A DNA stretch of 64,000 nucleotides from Archangium lipolyticum (GCF_024623785.1 NZ_JANKBZ010000016.1:1-64000); one strand, 5' to 3'. Shown: positions 50,788 through 59,740, counted from the stretch's first letter. A program made the numbers and translations. Notes: a model not told the origin generated them from the sequence alone.

Positions 50788-52089
50788 GTGCGAGCCCTTC
50801 ACCTGTCTCGTTTCTCTTCCCTCCGAGCTTTCGGGCATCGGGATTTCGTCCATGTCTGGTCCGGCGCGCTCGTGTCCAACATCGGCACCTGGATGGAGCT
50901 GCTCGCCCTGGGTGTGTTCGTCACCACCGTGACGGGCCGCGCCGAGGCCACCGGGGGCATCGCCGCCCTCACCTACCTCCCCGCCGTGGTGCTCTCCCCC
51001 GTGGGCGGAGCGCTCGCCGACCGCTTCGACCGGCGCGCCTATGTCGCCGTGGGCACCCTCGTGCAGGCGTTGCTGGCCGGCATCCTCACCGTGCTCGCCT
51101 TCACCGGCCGCCTCACCGTGCCCGCCGTGGCCGTCATCTCCTTCCTCAACGGCTGCGCCAACACCCTCATCGGCCCCGCCTTCTCCGCCCTCATCTCCGA
51201 GGTCGTCCCCTCCGAGGACCTGCACAGCGCCTTCAGCCTCAGCTCGGCGCAGTACAACCTGGGGCGCATCATCGGCCCCATGCTCGCCGCCCTGGTGCTC
51301 GCCGTTGGCGGCCCGGCCTGGGCCCTGCTGTGCAACACCCTCTCCTTCCTCGCGGTGCTCGTCGCCCTGTGGCGCGTGCGCTCCTCCGGCCGGGATGCCG
51401 CCCAGGTACCCGAGGAGCTGTGGCCCGGCATCGTGCGCGGCGCCCGCGTGGCGTGGCAGGACCGGGGCATCCTGCTGGTGATGATGGGCACGCTGACGCT
51501 CTCCGCGCTGGTGGCCCCCTTCATCGGCCTGGTGCCCGTGTACGCCATCCGCGTCTTCCACCAGGGCGAGGTCGCCACCTCGCTGCTCGTCACCGCTCAG
51601 GGCGTGGGCGCCGTGTCGGCCGCGGTGATGCTCGGGCCCCTGGTGGAGTGGCTCGGCCGCAAGCGGTTGATGGAGTGGACCGTGTTGCTCATCGGCCCCG
51701 TGGCGGCGCTGTACTGGATGGCGCCCACCCTGCACGTGGCGGCGCTGGCCATCGTCGCCCTGGGCGCGCTCTACATGGCCACCCTCACCGGCTTCAACAC
51801 CACCTGCCAGCTGCGCGTGTCGCGCGATCTCCAGGCCCGCATCAGCAGCATCTACGGCATGATGCTCGGCGTGGGGTACGCGGGGGGGGTGTGGTTGCAG
51901 GGGGCCCTGGCGGACCGCGTGGGCGTGCGCTTCATCACCGTCAGCTGCGCACTGCTCTTCCTCGCGCTCGTGCTCACGCTGCGCCTGTTGCGCCCGCGCG
52001 CCTTCGACGCCACCGAGACTCCGAGCGCGCTCGCTCCCGCGGGCGCTCCGAGCCCCTCCGTCCACCTCGAGGGGCCCGGGGACTTCTAG
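50788..52089 (+). CDS. MFS exporter, EntS (MFS_3) type
   Basis: This 433-residue transporter has twelve predicted helices and resembles the EntS/MFS_3 group, which exports siderophores and related small molecules. The first helix starts HRDFVHVWSGALVSNIGTWME, and the loop GGALADRFDRRAYVAVG is the family form of motif A. GGVWLQGALADRVGVRFI is its second-half counterpart. GTG 50788 is chosen because helix 1 follows at the usual distance and GGGGA precedes it; the frame is open upstream but unlike-coding. Its tail is four bases from the convergent gene at 52094. The substrate is unknown. Confidence 0.9.
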   Translation: MRALHLSRFSSLRAFGHRDFVHVWSGALVSNIGTWMELLALGVFVTTVTGRAEATGGIAALTYLPAVVLSPVGGALADRFDRRAYVAVGTLVQALLAGILTVLAFTGRLTVPAVAVISFLNGCANTLIGPAFSALISEVVPSEDLHSAFSLSSAQYNLGRIIGPMLAALVLAVGGPAWALLCNTLSFLAVLVALWRVRSSGRDAAQVPEELWPGIVRGARVAWQDRGILLVMMGTLTLSALVAPFIGLVPVYAIRVFHQGEVATSLLVTAQGVGAVSAAVMLGPLVEWLGRKRLMEWTVLLIGPVAALYWMAPTLHVAALAIVALGALYMATLTGFNTTCQLRVSRDLQARISSIYGMMLGVGYAGGVWLQGALADRVGVRFITVSCALLFLALVLTLRLLRPRAFDATETPSALAPAGAPSPSVHLEGPGDF

Positions 52090-52093
52090 CCGG

Positions 52094-52582
52094 CTACTTC
52101 GTTTCCACGGTGAGGACCATCCACCGGTCCGTGGCGTGGTCGATGCGCAGGTTGCTCGCGCCGGACTCCTGGAGCTGCTGCACCACGCGCTCCAGGAACT
52201 GCAGCTGCTCCTGCGAGGCGTCCACGAACACGTTCTTCGGGCCGGTGCCCTTCGCCTTCGGCTTCTTCGCCGGCTGGGCGCTCGCGCCGTTCATCGGCTC
52301 GGACGAGGCCACCACCTTCAGCCGCGACGCCACGTCCTCCGCCGGCGTCTCGTTCTCGGACTCCGACTCGCTCGAGGTCTCCTCGGCCTTCTCCTCGGCG
52401 CCGTCCGCCTCGCTCAGGGCCTGCTCGCGCAGCTCGTTGAACGTCTTGGCGTTCAGCGAGGCACCGAACTTGTCCTTGTAGGCCTCCATCGCCTCGTTGC
52501 GGCTGATGTCCGGCTGCTTGCGGAAGAGCTCGAGCAGGAACGCGTGGCGCTCCTGGGCCTGGTCCTGGGAAATCCTTGCCAT
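52094..52582 (-). CDS. Hypothetical protein, charged N-terminal helices
   Basis: This 162-residue protein has an N-terminal helical region that looks like a small DNA-binding or coiled part (ISQDQAQERHAFLLELFRKQPDISRNEAMEAYKDKFGASLNAKTF). An acidic low-complexity linker (SESESENETPAED) and a Lys/Pro-rich stretch follow, then a C-terminal alpha/beta unit (LQFLERVVQQLQESGASNLRIDHATDRWMVLTV). ATG 52582 was chosen at the start of the conserved-looking part; the frame extends upstream without a signal. The first 60 residues resemble those of H-NS-free histone-like factors only in charge. Function unknown. Confidence 0.72.
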   Translation of the reverse strand: MARISQDQAQERHAFLLELFRKQPDISRNEAMEAYKDKFGASLNAKTFNELREQALSEADGAEEKAEETSSESESENETPAEDVASRLKVVASSEPMNGASAQPAKKPKAKGTGPKNVFVDASQEQLQFLERVVQQLQESGASNLRIDHATDRWMVLTVETK

Positions 52583-52790
52583 CGTTGGGGTCCTCGGTTT
52601 GCTGCGTACTGCGGAACTGCGGAACGCAGGGCGGCGCAAGGTACCCGAGCCCCGCGTGGAGCGGAAGTGGCCCCCGGCGAACCCCCGTGACGGCCTTCGC
52701 TCCCCTTCACCGCTCGTGCGAAGTCCCCGCGCTCGCCGCCTCTTTCTCAACGGGTGGAACAGCTCCGGCACGAAGGCCGGGAAAGAAGAG

Positions 52791-52823
52791 AGGGCCGGCC
52801 TCCGGGATGGGGAGACCGGCCCT
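52791..52823 (-). terminator. Strong hairpin, likely intrinsic terminator
   Basis: AGGGCCGGCCTCC and GGAGACCGGCCCT form a 13-bp stem with one C/A mismatch around a seven-base loop. Read on the minus strand it lies about 40 bp after the stop of the small lipoprotein gene (52865) and is followed by CTCTTCTTTCCC. The T-rich tail is short but fits a terminator in this high-G+C setting. Confidence 0.6.
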
Positions 52824-52864
52824 TCGTGCTTCACGGCTCCGGCACCTGGAGGTGCCGCGCGGGA

Positions 52865-53236
52865 CTAGGCGCAGATCTCCTTGCACGCGGCCGGGATCTT
52901 GGTCGCGTCCAGGTAGTCGGTGCAGGTCTGGGCCGCCTTCGCGTCCGAGCAATCCGAGGCCTTGCCCAGGTCGTACTTCTTTCCGTCGGTGCAGGCCTCG
53001 TCGTACTCCTTGCGAGCCTCGCACTTCGCGGTGCCGTACTGCTTGGTCTTACACTCCTCGGCGTTGGCGCCGTAGGCGGCCTTGAACTGCTCGGTGGCCT
53101 TCATCTCGTTCGACATGCACTCGAAGGCGCGCTCACAGGCGAGATCGATTCCGGACTTGCACACGGACTCGGGCGAGGTGCAACCGACGGCGAACAGAGA
53201 CACGGCGGCGCTGCTGATGAGGAAGAACTTGCGCAT
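52865..53236 (-). CDS. Small cysteine-rich lipoprotein
   Basis: This 123-residue lipoprotein (MRKFFLISSAAVSLFAVGC) has ten or so cysteines after the anchor, spaced like a helical disulphide-rich domain (CERAFECMSNEM, CKTKQYGTAKCEARKEYDEAC, CSDAKAAQTC, ACKEICA). It is lysine- and glutamate-rich, unlike its neighbours in codon style (many AAG/GAG), and reads like a stable extracellular binding domain. It stands alone with a strong hairpin after it. Its role is unknown. Confidence 0.8.
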   Translation of the reverse strand: MRKFFLISSAAVSLFAVGCTSPESVCKSGIDLACERAFECMSNEMKATEQFKAAYGANAEECKTKQYGTAKCEARKEYDEACTDGKKYDLGKASDCSDAKAAQTCTDYLDATKIPAACKEICA

Positions 53237-53458
53237 GTGACTTCTCCTGTGGCGACTGCGGGGAGTGCTACCTCCCGGACCGACCTCAATCCCCCCCTCC
53301 TGAGGTGGATGACCGTCCGACCGGAGAGGGCCGCCGTGTTAGCATTCCGTTACACAGAAGGCCAACTTTGGACACGCGAAAGAGAGTCTTGCGCTTCGCG
53401 TCAATGCTTGCCTGTGTCTGGAGTTCCCTCGCTTTCCCGAGGAGACAGACGGTACGGC

Positions 53459-54283
53459 TCACCGCGCCGCTGGAAACACCGCCGCCACCTGGCGCAATTG
53501 AGCGAGCAATTGACCGCTCTCACTCCACAATTCCGCCAGGTCATCCGCGTAGCCCTCGGCGGCGTGACGGGAGTGGCCGGTGCGCAGGTAGAAGGCATCC
53601 GGTGCGGCCCCGGAGAGCGGCAGGGGCGCGTAGAAGTGCGCGGTGTAGTCCATGGTGGCGCCGTTGCAGAAGCCCTGTACCCGCGAGAGCGCGGCGGGCG
53701 GGTACGCATCGAGCAGGCCCACCACGAGGGGCGCATCGAGCGGTGTCGGGACGCGCGGGCGGATCCACCCACCGGTGCGGGCCTCGGCGGCACCCGAGTA
53801 GGGCGCGGCGCCCACGCACCAGCGGTAATCGAAGTGAGCGCCGAAGGTGGGGAGCAACTCGCTCGGCATGGAAGGCACGTCGAAGGGAGGCGGCACCCGG
53901 GGCGCACGCGCGTCGTCGTAGACGAGGGGCGTCTCGCGCGAGGTGGCGAAGGTGGCGCTCGCGAGGCAGGCCACCTGTCCGGCCTGCTCCAGCCGCGCGG
54001 ACAGGTGCGTCACCTGGCGGCCGGCGCGCTCGATGCGCACCGCGAGCGTGGCCTCGCCCTCGCTCACGGGAGCGCAGAAGTGCACGGTGAGCGAGCGCGG
54101 CGCGCGGGCCGAATCGTTCAGCTCGCGCATCATCGAGCGCAGCAGGGAGCCCCCGAGCATGCCGCCGTAGGCGCCACGCCCCTGGAACCACTCGGGGCGG
54201 ATGTCGCCGCGGTAGCGCCCATCCCCCAGGGAGCTCCAGGTGGTGGCGGTGACGAAGGGGGATTCGAGGGTGTTCGAGGACAT
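53459..54283 (-). CDS. Acyl-CoA thioesterase-like (double hotdog) protein
   Basis: This 274-residue protein has two hotdog halves, as in TesB/4HBT_3 thioesterases: GDIRPEWFQGRGAYGGMLGGSLLRSMMREL with the central helix, SLTVHFCAPVSEGEATLAVRIERAGR, and a second half from GWIRPRVPTPLDAPLVVGLLDAYPPAALSRV, ending MDYTAHFYAPLPL. Such enzymes cleave acyl-CoA or acyl-carrier thioesters. ATG 54283 is preferred over the upstream GTG (54289). It is divergent from the porin-like gene at 54350. The substrate is not inferable. Confidence 0.85.
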   Translation of the reverse strand: MSSNTLESPFVTATTWSSLGDGRYRGDIRPEWFQGRGAYGGMLGGSLLRSMMRELNDSARAPRSLTVHFCAPVSEGEATLAVRIERAGRQVTHLSARLEQAGQVACLASATFATSRETPLVYDDARAPRVPPPFDVPSMPSELLPTFGAHFDYRWCVGAAPYSGAAEARTGGWIRPRVPTPLDAPLVVGLLDAYPPAALSRVQGFCNGATMDYTAHFYAPLPLSGAAPDAFYLRTGHSRHAAEGYADDLAELWSESGQLLAQLRQVAAVFPAAR

Positions 54284-54349
54284 GGCCACACCCTAGTGAG
54301 TCCGTGCTACGGGTGGAAGGTGGAGCCGGAGCGCGTCGGAGGAGGTGAC

Positions 54350-54979
54350 ATGCACGGTGTGGTGGGAGTGATGACGGCACTGTGGATGGCCGCGGCGGGC
54401 AACGAGGGCGAGGTGGCCACGAGCGCCACCGTGCCCCGCCTGGAGCCCCGCCGGACGTTCGTGGGCGTGACGGTGCCGTTGTTGGACCGGAACGGGTTCT
54501 CGGTGGAGGGGGAGCGGGAGGTGGACGAGCACTTCAGCGTGAACCTGGGACTGCGGGTGGCCTTCGACCTGGAGACATGGAACGGCCTGCTGGGCGACTC
54601 GGACGAGGCGTTCCTACGGGTGGGAATCGAGCCCGGCGCGCGCTTCTACATGACGGGCTCGGCGCTGAACGGGATGTGGGTGGGTCCCCGGCTCGAGGTG
54701 GCACATGGGTGGTGGGAGTTGAAGGGCGGGGGCTACCCGGTGGGCTCGCTGGAGAAGGCGTGGAGCGTGGGAGGCGCGGTGCTCACGGGCTACAGCCTGC
54801 GCCTGGGCCGGGGCTTCACCGTGCAGGCCTCGTTGGGCCTGGGACTGACGTATGAGCGAGGCACGGTGAGCGAGCCCACGATGCTGACGAGTGGTGGCGA
54901 GTGGCTGGAGCTGCGCACGCCCTTCGACGAGTGGAGTGTGGGCCCTCGCGGGCAGCTCGCCGTGGGCTGGACGTTCTGA
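54350..54979 (+). CDS. Outer-membrane beta-barrel-like protein
   Basis: This 209-residue protein has alternating hydrophobic/polar residues in about eight amphipathic strands (FVGVTVPLLDRNGFSVEG, FSVNLGLRVAFDLETW, TVQASLGLGLTYERGTV), ending with a C-terminal aromatic residue (AVGWTF), the usual signal for outer-membrane barrel assembly. The N-terminal hydrophobic stretch is short and may serve as signal peptide (VVGVMTALWMAAAG). ATG 54350 has GGAGGT four bases upstream. It is probably a small eight-stranded barrel. Partner or role unknown. Confidence 0.75.
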   Translation: MHGVVGVMTALWMAAAGNEGEVATSATVPRLEPRRTFVGVTVPLLDRNGFSVEGEREVDEHFSVNLGLRVAFDLETWNGLLGDSDEAFLRVGIEPGARFYMTGSALNGMWVGPRLEVAHGWWELKGGGYPVGSLEKAWSVGGAVLTGYSLRLGRGFTVQASLGLGLTYERGTVSEPTMLTSGGEWLELRTPFDEWSVGPRGQLAVGWTF

Positions 54980-55062
54980 GCGGGTGACGCACTCCGGGTG
55001 CGCCCGGGCAGTCAATCGGTGTGCATCGACACGGCGCGGGCCGCGGCTGAGAATCACGCTGC

Positions 55063-55626
55063 ATGTGGCTGCCGCGCGTCTGTCTGATTTTGTTCCTGGG
55101 GATGGGGTTCACCGGCACTGCGTACGGTGCAGTACCCGTCCGGGAGATGGTGGCCGCGCAGGTGATGGGCGCGGACACGCTCCGGGCTCATACCCTCAGC
55201 CTGCTGGCGCGGGGACAGGTGACGGAGGCCATCGATTACTGGGTGGTGACCACGGGCAAGGAAGCCCCCGCCTGGTTGTGGGCCTTCAAGACGGCATTCG
55301 ACACGAGCAAGCAGGTGGCGGGCTCTTGCCAGGGCGTGGCGCAGTCCATCTCCGCCGCCTTCACACGGCTGGGCGGCAAGCCGGAGTTCGTGGAGCTGGA
55401 GACCAGCTCCCGCATCAAATACCCCTACATGATGTTCAAGATGCCGAGCGGCCTGGATGTGAATCTTTCACGGAATGGTTATCATGTCCTGGTCCGGATG
55501 AACGGTCGCGCGTACGACGCATACACAGGAGCAGTGGGAATGCCCTGGGCCGAGTACCTGGAGAGGCTGGGCGCCCGTTCGGAGATCACCCAGAAGGTCG
55601 TTGAAACAGTGATGGTGGCCCCATGA
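55063..55626 (+). CDS. Exported papain-like (Tox-PL type) putative toxin
   Basis: This 187-residue protein has a signal peptide (LPRVCLILFLGMGFTGTAYG). Its C-terminal half holds a papain-like triad: Cys89 in AGSCQGVAQSI, His141 in NGYHVLVRM and Asp152 in YDAYTG. The His-to-Asp spacing (11) equals that in the gene at 4041-4397. It overlaps the next gene by ATGA, giving a toxin-immunity order. With a signal peptide it would act in or pass through the periplasm, perhaps carried by outer-membrane exchange or vesicles; this is inference. A deamidase or protease activity is expected of the family. Confidence 0.78.
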   Translation: MWLPRVCLILFLGMGFTGTAYGAVPVREMVAAQVMGADTLRAHTLSLLARGQVTEAIDYWVVTTGKEAPAWLWAFKTAFDTSKQVAGSCQGVAQSISAAFTRLGGKPEFVELETSSRIKYPYMMFKMPSGLDVNLSRNGYHVLVRMNGRAYDAYTGAVGMPWAEYLERLGARSEITQKVVETVMVAP

Positions 55627-56399
55627 GCCAGCAGCCCGCCGCGCTCGCCGACGTGAAGCCCGTTGTGCCCCTGCTGGACGTGCTGCTGCGCATCCGCGAG
55701 GACCTGAGAAGCCGCGCGACGGGTCCGTACCTCTACATCGGCATGCCCGACGTGGATTGGTTGATGTGCTTTATCGGGGGTTATGGGGAGTGTCTCCATT
55801 CCCTGGGCGTCGAGGAGGGGGCGGACTCGGTGTTCGGCGAGTGGTTTCGCGATGTCAAGAAAGCCTGGCCGGGCCGGGGATGGGAAACTGCCTATCTGGA
55901 GGAATTCCACGGAGACCAGAAGCGCGCCCTGCTCAAGTTCTTGGACTTCGTCGCCGAGTTCCGTGCCCTCTCCCCGGAAGCACTGGCCTCCATCCCGTGG
56001 CACTTCAGCGGTGAACACCCCGCGAGCAGGGCGGCCTCCTGGATTCCCGTGCACCCGCCCAAGCCCACGCTGGACATGCTGTTGGAAGTCCGCCGGGAGA
56101 TTGGAGACGTGCCCGGACGGCTCGGAATGTTCATCGGTCCCATCGAGGTGAGGCGGATGGCGGGCTTCATCGATGGCTACCGGTTGTGCCTCGCGCTGGC
56201 GGGCGCACGAGACGAGGAGTACCCGCGCTTCGAGCGCTGGCTCCAGGAGGACAAGGGCCTGCCGCCGGGCCAGGAGTGGACGTCACCACTCCTTCAGGCC
56301 AGCCAGGGAGACGCGGAGCAGGCCATCCGCCAGCTCCTCTCCCATGCCGCCGAATTTCGCTCTCAGTCTCAGAAGCCGAACGCTCCCGGCGAGGGCTGA
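55623..56399 (+). CDS. Tandem-duplicated candidate immunity protein
   Basis: This 258-residue protein consists of two related halves. The first reads DVLLRIREDL ... YLYIGMPDVDWLMCFIGGYGECL ... ALLKFLDFVAEFRAL. The second reads DMLLEVRREIG ... GMFIGPIEVRRMAGFIDGYRLCL ... IRQLLSHAAEFRS. Each repeats a (M/L)(Y/F)IG...FI.GY...L..G......F..W pattern that I associate with immunity-type proteins widespread in toxin loci. The ATG overlaps the toxin stop (ATGA). Duplication could raise affinity or widen specificity. No signal peptide is seen, so it acts in the cytoplasm, and how it meets an exported toxin is unclear. Confidence 0.78.
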   Translation: MSQQPAALADVKPVVPLLDVLLRIREDLRSRATGPYLYIGMPDVDWLMCFIGGYGECLHSLGVEEGADSVFGEWFRDVKKAWPGRGWETAYLEEFHGDQKRALLKFLDFVAEFRALSPEALASIPWHFSGEHPASRAASWIPVHPPKPTLDMLLEVRREIGDVPGRLGMFIGPIEVRRMAGFIDGYRLCLALAGARDEEYPRFERWLQEDKGLPPGQEWTSPLLQASQGDAEQAIRQLLSHAAEFRSQSQKPNAPGEG

Positions 56400-56469
56400 C
56401 GCCGAAGCAGGTGGGCAGGCTCCCCTCTGTGGCGCACGCGGACCCCGACACGGGTATGGTGCTCCCGCC

Positions 56470-58080
56470 ATGCACACCTCCTCGCGGTCTGGCTCCTGGT
56501 GGCGCGCTTTCGGGTTCAGGAGTCTGCCCGGAGACGCGGAAGAGGTACGCGCCTGGGTTCAGAGCCGCATGGCCACGTACCTCGCCCTGCTCTTCGTGCT
56601 CTGGGGCGTCATGCTCGGCATCGATGCCCTGCTGTTCACGCTCATCGACGCGCGCTATACCTTCTTCGACTCGCCCATGACGTGGCTGCGCGTGGCGGCC
56701 ATCCTCCTCTCCGGCTCCCTCTGGCTGTGGCTCCGCCGCGGCACCCGCGCGCTCTCCACGCTCGCCGCCATCGACCTGGGCGCCACCTTCACGCTCGCCG
56801 CGCTGCTCGGCGTCTTCCTCTCCCAGTTCGACTCCGTCCTCGGCGCCGACTTCGTCTTCATCCTCGTCCTCTCGATGCTCTTCACCGCGCGCGCCGGCAT
56901 CGTCCCCAGCACCCCCCTGCGCACGGTGCTCGTCGGTGTGCTCTGCTCCGTCCCCATCGCCCTGGGCACCTGGTGGTCCCATACTCACGGCAAGGACCCC
57001 GCCTACGTCCCCTCCCCCGGCTTCCTCGCCGGTCTCGTCCTGCTCTGGTGTCTGGTGTCCGTCGTGTTGTGCGCCTTCATCTCGCACGTCATCTACGGGC
57101 TCCAACGCAAGGTCCGCGAGGCCATGCGGCTGGGCCAGTACACGCTGGAGGAGCGCATCGGAGAGGGCGGCATGGGTGTGGTGTACCGCGCCCGCCACGC
57201 CCTGCTGCGCCGCCCCACCGCCATCAAGCTGCTGCCCCCCGAGCGCGCCGGTGAGTCGGCCATCGCCCGCTTCGAGCGCGAGGTCCAGGTGACGTGCCGG
57301 CTCACCCACCCGAACACCATCGCCCTCTATGACTTCGGCCGCACCCCCGAGGGCGTCTTCTATTACGCCATGGAGTACCTGGAGGGCATCGACCTGGAGG
57401 CGCTCGTGCGCGCCGACGGGCCGCAGCCTCCGGGCCGGGTGCGCTCCATCCTCCAGCAGGTGGCCGGGGCGCTCGCCGAGGCCCATGCCGCCGGGCTCGT
57501 CCACCGTGACGTGAAGCCCGCCAATGTCTTCCTGTGCGAGCGCGGCGGCCTGACGGACTTCGTGAAGGTGCTCGACTTCGGCCTCGTGCGCGAGCTGTCC
57601 CAGGGCAATCCGCGCTCGAGCGGCTCGGTGGGCATCACCGGTACCCCCCTCTACCTGTCTCCCGAGGCCATCACCTCGCCCGAGAAGGCCGACGCGCGCA
57701 GCGACCTGTACTCGCTGGGCGCCGTGGCGTGGTTCCTCCTCACCGGCGAGCCCGTCTTCTCCGCGGGGACGGTCATGGAGGTCTGCGCGCGCCATCTGCA
57801 CGCGCCGCCCCTGCCTCCCTCGGAGCGTCTGGGCCGCCCCCTGCCCGAGAGCCTGGAGCGGCTGATCCTCGCGTGTCTGGAGAAGGACCCGGCACGCCGT
57901 CCTCCGAGCGCCACCGCGCTCCTGCGCGGGCTCGCCGCGTGCGAGGACGTGCCCGCGTGGTCCGAGGACGACGCACGGGCCTGGTGGGCGCGGCACTCGC
58001 GCGAGCCCCGGCACGAGGCCGCTCCCCCCGAGGCGCCGCGCACGCTCACCGTCACGCGGGTGGGGCGGCGGGCGGCGTGA
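56470..58080 (+). CDS. Membrane Ser/Thr kinase with six N-terminal helices
   Basis: This 536-residue protein reverses the usual myxobacterial layout. An N-terminal membrane module of about six helices (about 36-205; MATYLALLFVLWGVMLGIDALLFTLI at the start, ending GFLAGLVLLWCLVSVVLCAFISHVIY) is followed by a canonical cytoplasmic kinase domain (about 220-490): RIGEGGMGVVYRA, TAIKLL, HRDVKPANVFL, VLDFGLVREL, GTPLYLSPEA. It lacks an extracellular C-terminal domain, so the membrane part is the likely sensor. ATG 56470 is the first start before helix 1. Its last 29 bp overlap the convergent patatin gene. Confidence 0.92.
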   Translation: MHTSSRSGSWWRAFGFRSLPGDAEEVRAWVQSRMATYLALLFVLWGVMLGIDALLFTLIDARYTFFDSPMTWLRVAAILLSGSLWLWLRRGTRALSTLAAIDLGATFTLAALLGVFLSQFDSVLGADFVFILVLSMLFTARAGIVPSTPLRTVLVGVLCSVPIALGTWWSHTHGKDPAYVPSPGFLAGLVLLWCLVSVVLCAFISHVIYGLQRKVREAMRLGQYTLEERIGEGGMGVVYRARHALLRRPTAIKLLPPERAGESAIARFEREVQVTCRLTHPNTIALYDFGRTPEGVFYYAMEYLEGIDLEALVRADGPQPPGRVRSILQQVAGALAEAHAAGLVHRDVKPANVFLCERGGLTDFVKVLDFGLVRELSQGNPRSSGSVGITGTPLYLSPEAITSPEKADARSDLYSLGAVAWFLLTGEPVFSAGTVMEVCARHLHAPPLPPSERLGRPLPESLERLILACLEKDPARRPPSATALLRGLAACEDVPAWSEDDARAWWARHSREPRHEAAPPEAPRTLTVTRVGRRAA

Positions 58081-59578
58081 GGTCCGGCTGCCCCTCGGTG
58101 CCCACGAGCTGCGCCCGCTCGAGCTGCTTGCGGACCTCCTTGTACTTCGGCCAGTCGAAGTGCTTCAGGAAGATGGCTCCGGCCGCCACGCCCCGGAGGA
58201 ACAGGTCCACCTGCTCGTCCGCGCTCAGCTCGAACTCGAGCCAGTTGTGCGGGCCCGTGTCGATGGTGGTGATGAGCTTCCTGTAGTCCGGGTTCTTGTT
58301 GATGAAGTCCTCATCGAGCGTCTGCCGCGCGGAGTTGAAGATGGCCGCGCCGAGCTGTCCCAGGGGCCTGGCGCTCAGGCCTCGTGACAGGGCGTCGATG
58401 CGCTGGCGCTTCTCCAGCCCCAGCTTCACGCCGAAGGTCGGCGTGCGTGGGGTGGTCGTCGAGTGGAACTCGCTGATGGGGAAGTTCGACATGATGCCCC
58501 CGTCCACCAGCATGCAGGAATCCACGGGCGTGCCCCCGTCGTAGTCGACCAGCGCGTTCCACTCGTCGTCGTTTCGCGGCATCCCCTCCGGCCGCAGCGG
58601 GCGGAAGAAGAACGGCACCGACATGGAGGCCCGGACGAAGAGCGACGGATCCACCTTCTCCGCGTCCTTCCAGAAGAGCCGCGCCATCTGCGGGAAGACG
58701 ACCTTGGTGCCCGTGGAGACCTCGGAGGCGACCAGCGCCAGGCGTGGCTTCTTGTCCTCCGGTATCTCGAGGGGCTTCGGTTCCTGGTTGTCTTTCTTCT
58801 CGAGGAGTCTCCCCGGCAGCGTGGCCATCAGCGCGTTCAGGTCCCCGGCCGTCCTCACCTGGTGGGCCTCGAGCACCCCGTGGACCCTCTTCAGCAAGCG
58901 CTCACCCGGATTGAGCCCCAGACGGCGCAGGACGCTGGGACACGACAACAGACCCCACTGGAAGCGGGAGAACCCCACGGCGAGGGACCTCAGCCTCCCC
59001 TTCATCCGGGCTCCCCACCTGGCGTCGCGCGCCTGCTTGGGCACCCGCCGCTGGACGGCCCGGATGAACCGGTTCACCGGGAACCTGCTGTCCAGGATGG
59101 TGGGCAGATCCAGCTGCGAGAGCATGTGGAACAGCTCCTCGGCCTTCGCCTGGCGCTTGTCCGGGTTCGCCGCCGCCAGCAGCAGCGCGGTGATGGATCC
59201 GGCCGACGTCCCTCCGATGCTCAGGAAGCGGATGCCCACCGACTCCAGCGCGTGGATGTACCCGAGCAGCGCGATTCCCAGCGTCCCCCCGCCCTCCATC
59301 ACCAGGTCGACGTACTGGTGTCCCTCCTCATCGACGACGTCGGAGAACCGTTTGCCTTCGCACTCCTCCCGGAGCTTCTGGAGCCTCTCCTCCACCCCCG
59401 CGTGGCCGAGGAAGTGTTTCTTGAACTCCAACGGCGAGGGCTTCTGCTTCAAATCGAGCTTCAGGCCCGCGACCTCCTGCCGCGCCTGCTCCACGGCCCC
59501 CATCCAGTCCTTCCACTCCCTCTTCTTCTGCTGCCTTTCGTCCCGCTCCTGCTGCTTCTTCCGTTCCACTGGTGTCAT
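58052..59578 (-). CDS. Patatin-like phospholipase
   Basis: This 508-residue protein has an N-terminal coiled region of charged residues (ERKKQQERDERQQKKREWKDW) and a patatin fold. The oxyanion loop GGGTLG is at 96-101 (the usual Arg is replaced by Leu), the nucleophile GTSAG at 123-127 with Ser125 and the catalytic Asp in VDGGIMSNFP near 358. It is expected to hydrolyse phospholipid or acyl ester bonds in the cytoplasm or, if exported, as a toxin. ATG 59578 has GGGGAG four bases before it. It overlaps the kinase tail-to-tail by 29 bp. Confidence 0.9.
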   Translation of the reverse strand: MTPVERKKQQERDERQQKKREWKDWMGAVEQARQEVAGLKLDLKQKPSPLEFKKHFLGHAGVEERLQKLREECEGKRFSDVVDEEGHQYVDLVMEGGGTLGIALLGYIHALESVGIRFLSIGGTSAGSITALLLAAANPDKRQAKAEELFHMLSQLDLPTILDSRFPVNRFIRAVQRRVPKQARDARWGARMKGRLRSLAVGFSRFQWGLLSCPSVLRRLGLNPGERLLKRVHGVLEAHQVRTAGDLNALMATLPGRLLEKKDNQEPKPLEIPEDKKPRLALVASEVSTGTKVVFPQMARLFWKDAEKVDPSLFVRASMSVPFFFRPLRPEGMPRNDDEWNALVDYDGGTPVDSCMLVDGGIMSNFPISEFHSTTTPRTPTFGVKLGLEKRQRIDALSRGLSARPLGQLGAAIFNSARQTLDEDFINKNPDYRKLITTIDTGPHNWLEFELSADEQVDLFLRGVAAGAIFLKHFDWPKYKEVRKQLERAQLVGTEGQPDLTPPAAPPA

Positions 59579-59740
59579 GACACTCCCCCAGGGTGGACGG
59601 AATGGCGGGTCTGGAATTGTGACGGGCGTCGCTCCCAGGACGCTTGCCGGCCAGTCAGGGGATGACTCCGTCGACCAGATGAAGGATGTGACCTCGTGCG
59701 TTTGCTCGCGGGCCCGCGCTCGCGCCACCCTGGGCGGCAC

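Noticed and set aside
56167-58014. 615-codon minus-strand frame opposite the membrane kinase
   Set aside because: No recognisable domain; the plus-strand frame has all kinase motifs.
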